Source of the DNA: Christensenella sp. UBA1260 | Lineage (GTDB): Bacteria; Bacillota; Clostridia; Christensenellales; CAG-917 | DNA length: 5,270 nt | Assembly: GCA_002308155.1 (NCBI GenBank) | Contig: DBVQ01000038.1 | Span: forward strand, 917-6,186 | Reading direction: 5' to 3' | In this document: positions 1 to 5,270 of the stretch, one piece after another | Numbering within the stretch: position 1 is the first letter of the stretch | How the letters are laid out: each line of letters opens with the position of its first letter | The notes under the pieces: generated by a model | Told to the model about the DNA's origin: nothing | The model's input: only the letters and a program-made list of their open reading frames with translations | Databases searched by the model: none | Made by a program: the position numbers and the translations under genes

Positions 1-2406
1 CTCGACTTCACAATCGCAGACATCATTGATGCAATCATCGATGGTATGGGCGAGAAAGAAGATGGCGAACTTGTTTGGTCACTCAACGACCTCATTCAAG
101 GCGTGTTTGATATCTTTGAGCTCGTAGAACTCAACTCCATCTTGGCAGGCTTTGAAGGATACGACACAGTTGCACAAAAGGTTCAACTTGAAGGCATCCT
201 CGGCAGCGATATCGTTGCAGCATTGCTCTCCAACGTAAGAACAGAACAAGTCCCAGGCGGCGGATATATCCACACTGCAGAACTCAACTTGGCAGAAACT
301 CTTGACCAAGTCAGCGATATGGTGTCCGGTCTCTTGGACAATCTCCCACCAATCGTAGGTCAAATCCTTGAAGATTTGAGCGTCACACTCAAATACGGCG
401 AGACAGCAGACAACGAAGTTGATGGCTTTGCAATCCTCATTGGTCTCAAGGGTTCAGCATTTGTGAAAGACGGTGCATACCCAGAAATCGAAGTTGCAAT
501 CAACAACCTCGAGTTCCGTCCGGTCAAGGCAAACAAAGTTAAAGAAAGAGTTGGCTTTGATGCAAGCAACTTCAAACCGGCAGGTCAAGCAGATCTTGAC
601 ATCAACAAGCTCTTTAACGCAAAGGCAACGATGGAAATCGGTATGATTGAGGGCGAAACAGAGACGAAGTATCTCTGCACACTCTACAGTGATATCGATC
701 CAATCAGCGTCATCAAGAAAGCACTTGAAATCTCCGAGCTTGCAAAAGCAAACGATGTTGACTATGACGCAATTGCAGACAAGGTCAAAGAAATTGACTT
801 CGAAATCGGCTTCAAGGCAGAAGAACTTGACGGCAGCGGCAACCCAACAGGCAATGTTCCTGTTCAACTCCTTGCTTCTTGCCCACAAGCAGAACTCTCT
901 GCGCTCTTGGGCAACGGCATTCCAAAGGTCATTGACATTGAAGCAATTCTCTTGAGCCTTGTTCCGGAGCAACCGCAAGGTCAAGTTGACCCAGGCGGCG
1001 CATCTCGCCCAGGCCCAGGTCAAGTCGACGGCGAAGGCGGCGCATCCCGCGCTCCAGCAGGCACTTCCGGCGATGATGAAGATGTCACAGCAGGTGACGA
1101 TGAAGAAGGCGGCCTTGATTTCAATGCAATTCTTGACGCAGTCAAGCTTGCGCTCAGCAAGATCAAAGTCAACGGCGAAGTGCTCTCACTTGACAACATC
1201 GGCGACCTCAAAGATGTCTTCTGTAAAGAAGATGCAGATGGCAACTTGGTGCTCAAAGAGAACTGGCATGAATTCTTGCTCGAAGCAAACTTCGACAAAG
1301 AGACATGCAATCAACTCTGCGCATACTTTGGTGCAACAAACGACAACCAAATTGCAGTTGTGATTAACAAGACTGCAAACACACTCCAAGCACGTGCTGA
1401 CTATGTCAACGATCCAAGCGGAAGCATGTTGCCATACTATGTCAAGATTGACGCAGCATGGAGCGTTGCAGATCAAAAACTCACAAAACTTGACCTCGAG
1501 TTCAATTTGTGGGATGAAGAGCTCAAGAAAGTCGTGACCTACAAGGCACATCTTGACTTCGACATTGACATCAATACAAACGATTTGCTCACCAAGTTTG
1601 ACGTCAACCTCAACCTTGACAGAAGAGTTGCAGGCGAAGATGAAGACGAATTCGTGTTCAAAGCAGCACTCAAAGTTGCTCCGGCATACAGCGAAGCAGG
1701 CAAACTTGTCAGCAAGGCAAAGACAATCGCACTTGACATTTGGCTCAGCGACACAGAAGATTCAACATTCCACATCTATGGCGATGTTGCAGTTGTTGGC
1801 GACGTAGTGCTCACATTTGGCGACGAGTGCAAACTTGAACTCGCAGCAGGCGCAAGCGTTTCACTCACGCTCTCTGAGAACATCGTTCAATACTGCCTCA
1901 ACACATACACCGAGAACATCGATGATGTTGAAGTCCCAATCAAGAACGTGGCAATCGGCGAAGACATTGCAAACTTCTTGAACGGCCTTGGCATCGATGC
2001 AGTTGATGAAGATACAACTTGGGGCGAACTCCTTGCAGCATTCAACATCAACGTTGATGCACCAAACGTCGTTGTGTTCAGCCACTCCAAGAAAGTTGCA
2101 AATGGCGACACAACATACGACACAGTCATTGGCCTCAATGAGGATGAAACACACAAGATGCACTGCGCATGCTCACTCACAATCAATGCAGAAGGCGAGA
2201 CAAAACGCCTTGCATTCACATATGCATTTGGTGATGGCTCTGCAGTTGACAAGGGCATTGCATTCTATCCATTGACATTCAACTGTGAATGGGGTTGCGA
2301 TATCGCAGAAGCAGACAAGGCAGTTTCACTCAAAGATGATCCAAAAGCAGAAATCATCGACAGCATGGAAGATCTTTGGGATATGATTGGAAGCATCATG
2401 GGTTAA
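1..2406 (+). CDS. Large acidic modular protein of unknown function, probably surface or secreted (5' partial)
   Basis: The frame is open from base 1 and gives 801 residues here. The first ATG (46) has no Shine-Dalgarno sequence, and the residues before it (LDFTIADIIDAIID) look like normal module sequence, so the real start is outside the window. I do not recognise the family. The chain is rich in Asp/Glu, alternates short amphipathic helices with beta-like segments of alternating hydrophobic and polar residues, and has 11 Cys residues. It has no transmembrane segment, LPXTG motif or other C-terminal anchor; it ends with DLWDMIGSIMG. A Pro/Gly/Asp-rich linker (window residues about 322-371, bases 964-1113) separates two modules that begin alike: LDFTIADIIDAI at base 1 and LDFNAILDAV at base 1114. 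Every Gln I checked is CAA, Ala is nearly always GCA with no in-frame GCC seen, and Asn is mostly AAC, which suggests high expression. An N-terminally tethered lipoprotein or secreted protein is likely, but the signal region is not visible. The reading frame is certain; the role is not. Confidence 0.9.
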   Translation, partial: LDFTIADIIDAIIDGMGEKEDGELVWSLNDLIQGVFDIFELVELNSILAGFEGYDTVAQKVQLEGILGSDIVAALLSNVRTEQVPGGGYIHTAELNLAETLDQVSDMVSGLLDNLPPIVGQILEDLSVTLKYGETADNEVDGFAILIGLKGSAFVKDGAYPEIEVAINNLEFRPVKANKVKERVGFDASNFKPAGQADLDINKLFNAKATMEIGMIEGETETKYLCTLYSDIDPISVIKKALEISELAKANDVDYDAIADKVKEIDFEIGFKAEELDGSGNPTGNVPVQLLASCPQAELSALLGNGIPKVIDIEAILLSLVPEQPQGQVDPGGASRPGPGQVDGEGGASRAPAGTSGDDEDVTAGDDEEGGLDFNAILDAVKLALSKIKVNGEVLSLDNIGDLKDVFCKEDADGNLVLKENWHEFLLEANFDKETCNQLCAYFGATNDNQIAVVINKTANTLQARADYVNDPSGSMLPYYVKIDAAWSVADQKLTKLDLEFNLWDEELKKVVTYKAHLDFDIDINTNDLLTKFDVNLNLDRRVAGEDEDEFVFKAALKVAPAYSEAGKLVSKAKTIALDIWLSDTEDSTFHIYGDVAVVGDVVLTFGDECKLELAAGASVSLTLSENIVQYCLNTYTENIDDVEVPIKNVAIGEDIANFLNGLGIDAVDEDTTWGELLAAFNINVDAPNVVVFSHSKKVANGDTTYDTVIGLNEDETHKMHCACSLTINAEGETKRLAFTYAFGDGSAVDKGIAFYPLTFNCEWGCDIAEADKAVSLKDDPKAEIIDSMEDLWDMIGSIMG
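979..1059 (+). repeat. Imperfect tandem repeat encoding the GQVD...GGASR linker
   Basis: Two adjacent in-frame units, 979-1017 (39 nt) and 1018-1059 (42 nt), encode GQVDPGGASRPGP and GQVDGEGGASRAPA. They share the GGTCAAGT start and a GGCGGCGCATC core. They are followed by an Asp/Glu stretch (SGDDEDVTAGDDEEGG). The position between two modules fits a flexible, solvent-exposed interdomain linker that grew by local duplication. Copy number may vary between strains (inference). Confidence 0.75.
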
Positions 2407-2439
2407 TTAAACCACTGCAAGCTGAATGCTTGTTGAACA

Positions 2440-2475
2440 AAACATCCTGTTGGATTTTCCAGCAGGATGTTTTTT
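2440..2475 (+). terminator. Rho-independent terminator after the modular protein gene
   Basis: The arms at 2442-2453 (ACATCCTGTTGG) and 2459-2470 (CCAGCAGGATGT) pair over 12 bp with one G-U pair, around a 5-nt loop (ATTTT). A run of six T follows (2470-2475), and A residues just upstream can extend the stem against it. It starts about 35 nt after the TAA at 2404-2406, and it separates this transcript from the operon that follows. Confidence 0.92.
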
Positions 2476-2476
2476 A

Positions 2477-2505
2477 TTGCAATTATTTTGAAACTAATAT
2501 ATAAT
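2477..2505 (+). promoter_or_regulatory. Sigma-A-type promoter for the pseudo-peptidase/EIIC operon
   Basis: A perfect -10 box TATAAT lies at 2500-2505. A -35-like TTGCAA (4 of 6 matches to TTGACA) lies at 2477-2482, giving a 17-bp spacer. The surrounding DNA is very AT-rich. Transcription would be expected to start near 2511-2514, at or next to the ATG at 2514. The -35 box begins only two bases after the upstream terminator's T-run, so the two signals are packed back to back. The surroundings are AT-rich enough that an alternative -10 (TATAAA, 2505-2510) cannot be excluded, but it would put the start site inside the gene. Confidence 0.7.
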
Positions 2506-2513
2506 ATAAAATC

Positions 2514-3821
2514 ATGAGTACATTTGACGTGGCCAAATCCAAAATATCCGCCGAAGACATGCTTGACGGAGTGGACTTTATTGACGAGTTTACCAACGAA
2601 CTCGCAGGGTTTCCTGACCGTTTGACGGGCAGTGAAGCCGAAACAGCGTGCGCGAGGACAATCCGCAATCGCTTGCACGATGAGTCCTCGGTCAAGACAA
2701 GGCTTGAAGCGTTTTATGCCTATCCTCTGCTTGGCAGAGGTGCTTTGCCGTTCCTTGGCATTTGGTATATGGTTTCGCTCGTGCTGTATTTCGTCTCATT
2801 TGCGGGCGGAAAGGTTGGCGGAGCACTGCTCACCGCGCTTGCACTCGTGGTTTTTCTTTCGGGCGGAGTGGCAATTATGTCGCTGTTCCTCGGCAGACAT
2901 ACACTTGCAGGCATTTTAACAAAAAAGGTGTCCTACAACGTTGTCAGCGAGTTTGTCAAAGACAATGACAAAGAGGACAAGCGTACATTTATCATAACCA
3001 GCAACCATGATGCAAAACTCGGCGGGTTCTTCAAGGACTTTGGCGCACTTCGCAAGTTTACGGCACTCATTTCGCCGATATGCGCAGTGTTGTTTGTGCT
3101 GTTTTGCATACTCAAAATGTCAATAGGTTTTGACACCGTGCCAAAAATCACGGCATTTACGGTTTTGCCGGCGCTCGTTGGATTGCTCGGTGCATTTGTC
3201 ACGTTTACACACTATTCGCCGTTTGTGCGCCACGCAAGACAAAACAACGGCGTTGCAACCGCAATATCAATGGCGACATACGCCTATTTTGCGGAACACA
3301 TCGACTTGCTCCCGGACGATGCAAGGATTGTGTATGTGTCGCTCGGCGGCGAAAACTCGGCACACGGCGGCTCTCAAGCGTTTGTGCGCACACACCCTGA
3401 GTTTGCGGATGCAAAAGTGCTCTGCGTGCAAGATATCCTCTCAGGCGACCTCAAAATTGCGGAGTGCGACGGCATACGCAAGATTGAGTTTTCAACACCG
3501 CTTGTGTCGGTTATTCGTTCAAGCGCACATGAGCAGGGCATAGACATACAGACGCTTCCACACGATACGCCAAGACAAAAGCTTGCCGCGCTTCAAGGCT
3601 ACAACTCCAACGCCTTTGCGGCAAACGGTATGGAAACCGCAACGATTATCGCAAATACGAGCGGCGACCACGTGCTTGACAGAAACGATGTTGAAAAACT
3701 CTTTTCGCTCACAGTCGGCACACTTGAAAAGCTTATGGCGGAAGAGAAGAAGCCCGCAAAACAAGAAGAAACCACGGCAAAATCCACCGAAATTGAAATC
3801 AAGGACGCTGTCGGCAAATAG
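2514..3821 (+). CDS. Membrane-embedded M28-family peptidase-like protein, probably catalytically inactive
   Basis: This 435-residue protein carries the M28 (zinc aminopeptidase) sequence skeleton. A RLTGSEAE motif is at residues 36-43, a strand plus SNHDAK at 163-168, NNGVATA at 244-250, GGENSAHGGS at 278-287, VQDILSGD at 305-312, and NTSGDHVLDRND at 381-392. In active M28 enzymes these correspond to HxD, DN, EE, D and a final H motif. By this alignment the ligand positions are N164, N244, N281, D307 and N381: four of five are Asn, while the general-base Glu (E280) remains. Four hydrophobic segments (about 78-98, 103-126, 184-203, 212-231) form two membrane hairpins; the second is inserted between the first two ligand motifs. 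There is no signal peptide, and basic residues flank the soluble side of each hairpin (K137/K138, R180/K181, R239/R242), suggesting that the M28-like domain is cytoplasmic. The C-terminus (about 408-435) is a charged Lys/Glu tail. The start at 2514 has no Shine-Dalgarno; the next Met (residue 16) has none either, and the residues before it are conserved-looking. Membership of the M28 fold is fairly secure; inactivity is inference. Confidence 0.88.
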   Translation: MSTFDVAKSKISAEDMLDGVDFIDEFTNELAGFPDRLTGSEAETACARTIRNRLHDESSVKTRLEAFYAYPLLGRGALPFLGIWYMVSLVLYFVSFAGGKVGGALLTALALVVFLSGGVAIMSLFLGRHTLAGILTKKVSYNVVSEFVKDNDKEDKRTFIITSNHDAKLGGFFKDFGALRKFTALISPICAVLFVLFCILKMSIGFDTVPKITAFTVLPALVGLLGAFVTFTHYSPFVRHARQNNGVATAISMATYAYFAEHIDLLPDDARIVYVSLGGENSAHGGSQAFVRTHPEFADAKVLCVQDILSGDLKIAECDGIRKIEFSTPLVSVIRSSAHEQGIDIQTLPHDTPRQKLAALQGYNSNAFAANGMETATIIANTSGDHVLDRNDVEKLFSLTVGTLEKLMAEEKKPAKQEETTAKSTEIEIKDAVGK

Positions 3822-3825
3822 GAAA
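3820..3825 (+). promoter_or_regulatory. Ribosome binding site of the EIIC gene overlapping the upstream stop codon
   Basis: AGGAAA at 3820-3825 lies 4 nt before the ATG at 3830 (6 nt from the AGGA core) and overlaps the TAG stop (3819-3821) of the preceding gene. This arrangement supports the ATG at 3830 as the start and suggests translational coupling of the two genes. The first gene of the operon has no comparable site. Confidence 0.65.
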
Positions 3826-3829
3826 TACT

Positions 3830-5089
3830 ATGGACAAAGAACAAGAAATCGCAAACGCCCAAGCTGAGCCGCAAGAAGAGGTTGTCCAAGACGATACTAT
3901 CGTAGAAGAAAAAACTCTTGTAGAGGATGACAGCAATAACAAAGGGGATGAAATCCCCGAAACAAACAGCGAGAAGGCAAAGCGCATTGTAAAGAAGTAT
4001 TGCAAGCGCTATTTCATTGACGCTTTCACGGGCATGGCGCAGGGGCTGTTCTGCACACTCATTGCCGGCACGATTATCAGCCAAATCGGCGTATGGTGCG
4101 GTGGCACGGCAAACGCCTTTGGCAGTGTGCTTGTATATATTGGCTCAATCGCCAAAATGCTCATGGGCGCAGGCATCGGCGTGGGCATCGCGCACAAGCT
4201 CGGCGCAAAACCGCTCGTAATCTTTACGGCGGCGGTGACAGGACTCGTCGGTGCATTTGCAGGTGCAATCGTCAACAGTCTGTGCGTCACAGGTACGTTT
4301 GCCGCTCCTGCATTTGGAGCTCCGGGCAACCCAATAGGAAGCTACGTTGTGGCATTGTTCACAATTGAAATCGCAGGGCTGTATGCAGGCAAGACCAAAC
4401 TTGACATCGTCATTGTGCCGCTCGGTATGATTGTTTTGACACTGGGCGGAATATTCCTTGCATGGCCGTTTATCAAACTCATTGACTACATCGGCATTGG
4501 CATCGCTCTCGCAATTCAAGCGGGCACGGCGGTCAAAATCATTGTCGGCATCTTTGTCGCAGTGGTCATGGGCGTGCTTCTCACAATGCCAACATCGTCC
4601 GCGGCAATTTGGATTGCAATCGCCGCCGCTGTCCCCGCAGAATACGCCGAGGCACTCGCAATCGCGGGAGGAGCGGCTGTCGCAGGTTGTGCCGCGCACA
4701 TGGTGGGCTTTGCCGTTGCATCGTTCAGAGAAAACAAGTGGGGCGGACTTATCTCACAGGGGATAGGCACAAGTATGCTCCAAATCCCAAACATCATGAA
4801 ACACCCAATTATTATGGTGCCGGAAATCATTGCAAGCGCAGTGTCAGGACTTGTGGCAGTGCTCTTGGGGCTTCGTTGCAACGCCGCCGGTGGTGGTATG
4901 GGCACAAGCGGACTTGTCGGTGTGTTTGGGGCAATTGAGGCATCCATGGACGCAGGGCTTGAAACTTGGAAGCTCGTACTTGGCATAATCCTTTGCCTGT
5001 TCGTCATCCCGGCAGTTGTGAGCTTTGGCTTCAGCGAACTTTTCCGTAAAACCAACTTAATCAAGTTCGGCGACCAAAAGTTAGATTAA
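3830..5089 (+). CDS. PTS EIIC-like permease of the PfoR type (PTS_EIIC_2 family) with acidic N-terminal extension
   Basis: This 419-residue integral membrane protein has about nine or ten hydrophobic segments from residue 66 to 402. The PfoR/PTS_EIIC_2 signatures are clear: GTSMLQIPNI at 313-322 followed by a Pro-bounded segment (HPIIMVPEI, 325-333), and GGGMGTSGLVG at 354-364. The family is named for a Clostridium perfringens protein linked to perfringolysin O regulation and is related to the sugar-translocating EIIC subunit of the phosphotransferase system; substrates are generally undefined. No EIIA or EIIB domain is fused, and none is encoded in the window, so phosphorylation-coupled transport is uncertain. 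Residues 1-50 form a Glu/Asp-rich, probably disordered cytoplasmic extension, followed by a basic stretch (KRIVKKYCKR, 51-60) just before the membrane. I estimate that the family usually begins close to the conserved membrane part (YFIDAFTGMAQG), so the extension is extra. The gene lies 8 nt after the M28-like gene, in the same transcript. The family call is strong; function and substrate are unknown. Confidence 0.93.
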   Translation: MDKEQEIANAQAEPQEEVVQDDTIVEEKTLVEDDSNNKGDEIPETNSEKAKRIVKKYCKRYFIDAFTGMAQGLFCTLIAGTIISQIGVWCGGTANAFGSVLVYIGSIAKMLMGAGIGVGIAHKLGAKPLVIFTAAVTGLVGAFAGAIVNSLCVTGTFAAPAFGAPGNPIGSYVVALFTIEIAGLYAGKTKLDIVIVPLGMIVLTLGGIFLAWPFIKLIDYIGIGIALAIQAGTAVKIIVGIFVAVVMGVLLTMPTSSAAIWIAIAAAVPAEYAEALAIAGGAAVAGCAAHMVGFAVASFRENKWGGLISQGIGTSMLQIPNIMKHPIIMVPEIIASAVSGLVAVLLGLRCNAAGGGMGTSGLVGVFGAIEASMDAGLETWKLVLGIILCLFVIPAVVSFGFSELFRKTNLIKFGDQKLD

Positions 5090-5096
5090 AAGTAAG

Positions 5097-5131
5097 AAAA
5101 AAAATTAAAGGCGCTCGGTTGAGCGCCTTTT
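5097..5131. terminator. Bidirectional intrinsic terminator between convergent genes
   Basis: A perfect 10-bp stem, AAAGGCGCTC (5107-5116) and GAGCGCCTTT (5121-5130), encloses a GGTT loop. On the + strand it is followed by a short T-run (5128-5131) and then AT-rich DNA, ending the permease transcript. On the - strand it is followed, after AA, by eight T (complement of the A-run 5097-5104), a better U-tract, ending the histidine kinase transcript. The site lies in the 58-nt gap between the two stop codons. Confidence 0.9.
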
Positions 5132-5147
5132 AATATTATAAATAATA

Positions 5148-5270
5148 TTACTCTTTGTTTTTTGGTTGCTTTGCTGCGGGGAGAACCACTGTAAAGACTG
5201 TACCCTTGTCGGCAACACCTTTGCACTCAATTGTGCCTCCGTGCGCCTGTACGGTCGCTGCGGCGATTGA
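5148..5270 (-). CDS. Sensor histidine kinase, C-terminal end of the ATPase domain (5' partial)
   Basis: Read on the - strand, the window edge gives 40 residues and a TAA stop (complement of 5148-5150). The sequence matches the end of a HATPase_c domain: VQAHGGTIE (about 5249-5223), then a GVADKGTVF segment corresponding to the usual S-x-x-G-x-G-T-x-F motif (Asp where the first Gly of GKG is common), then TVVLP (about 5192-5178). A short Lys/Gln/Asn-rich tail ends the protein. The autophosphorylation His, the N and G1 boxes, and any sensor domain lie outside the window. The partner response regulator would be expected further upstream on the - strand, also outside. The gene is convergent with the permease operon, so it is not co-transcribed with it; whether the kinase regulates it cannot be told. 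It is too short here to name a subfamily. Confidence 0.88.
   Translation of the reverse strand, partial: SIAAATVQAHGGTIECKGVADKGTVFTVVLPAAKQPKNKE

Noticed and set aside
46..48. ATG at 46 as the true start of the modular protein
   Set aside because: The frame is open upstream to base 1, the upstream residues match the module start seen again at 1114, and there is no Shine-Dalgarno before 46.
454..1023. Long antisense open frame (189 codons), Cys-rich, opposite the modular protein gene
   Set aside because: It is explained by the GCA/CAA-heavy codon use of the sense gene, which removes stops and yields many TGC codons in this antisense frame. It has no ribosome site, no domain and a composition unlike a real protein.
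1063..1113. Asp/Glu-rich stretch as a calcium-binding (RTX or EF-hand-like) motif
   Set aside because: The spacing of acidic residues does not fit the GGxGxDxxx nonapeptide or an EF-hand loop; it reads as a charged linker.
2407..2513. Possible riboswitch or small RNA in the gap before the M28-like gene
   Set aside because: The only structured element is the terminator of the upstream gene, and the predicted transcription start of the operon leaves no leader in which a riboswitch could fit.
4145..4699. Antisense open frame of 184 codons inside the permease gene
   Set aside because: It is very Cys/Arg/Asp-rich, a mirror of the Ala/Ile/Val-rich membrane gene on the + strand, and has no start signal or recognisable motif.
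4516..5064. Antisense open frame of 182 codons, Pro/Ala/Ser-rich, opposite the permease
   Set aside because: It fully overlaps a well-supported gene with clear EIIC motifs; the hydrophobic, small-residue content is a shadow of the sense strand.
5131..5150. Two copies of the self-complementary octamer TAATATTA, 4 bp apart
   Set aside because: It could be a binding site, but it lies in short AT-rich spacer DNA downstream of both genes and overlaps the kinase stop codon; chance is the simpler explanation.

Overview
The window looks like a piece of chromosome from an anaerobic, probably gut-associated Bacillota (Clostridia-like) bacterium. The evidence is a PfoR-type PTS EIIC-like permease, intrinsic terminators with U-tracts, a sigma-A-like promoter, moderate GC coding sequence with AT-rich spacers, and the standard genetic code. 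The taxonomic assignment is inference; there is no rRNA, tRNA or other marker gene here.

Layout: (1) Bases 1-2406 (+) are the 3' end of a large, acidic, probably extracytoplasmic modular protein that I cannot assign to a family. It is open at base 1. Its two modules are joined by a Pro/Gly/Asp-rich linker containing a tandem repeat, and its codon use is strongly biased in a way suggesting high expression. It ends in a strong intrinsic terminator (about 2440-2475). (2) A promoter (2477-2505) sits directly behind that terminator and drives a two-gene operon. Its predicted transcription start lies almost on the ATG of the first gene, so that mRNA may be leaderless. (3) Bases 2514-3821 (+) encode a membrane protein with an M28 zinc-aminopeptidase fold, interrupted by two transmembrane hairpins. 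By my motif alignment four of the five zinc ligands are asparagine, so it looks like a pseudo-peptidase. (4) Bases 3830-5089 (+), 8 nt downstream, encode a PfoR-like PTS EIIC permease with an unusual acidic N-terminal extension. (5) A hairpin at 5107-5130 can terminate transcription from both directions. (6) Bases 5148-5270 (-) are the C-terminal tail of a sensor histidine kinase, convergent with the operon.

The most interesting part is the two-gene unit: a predicted catalytically dead, membrane-embedded M28-like protein co-transcribed with an EIIC-like permease, with no EIIA or EIIB domain in the window. A sensing, scaffolding or ligand-binding role for the pseudo-peptidase, working with the permease, is a reasonable hypothesis but is not shown by the sequence. 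Nothing in the window resembles a phage, transposon, CRISPR array or RNA gene.
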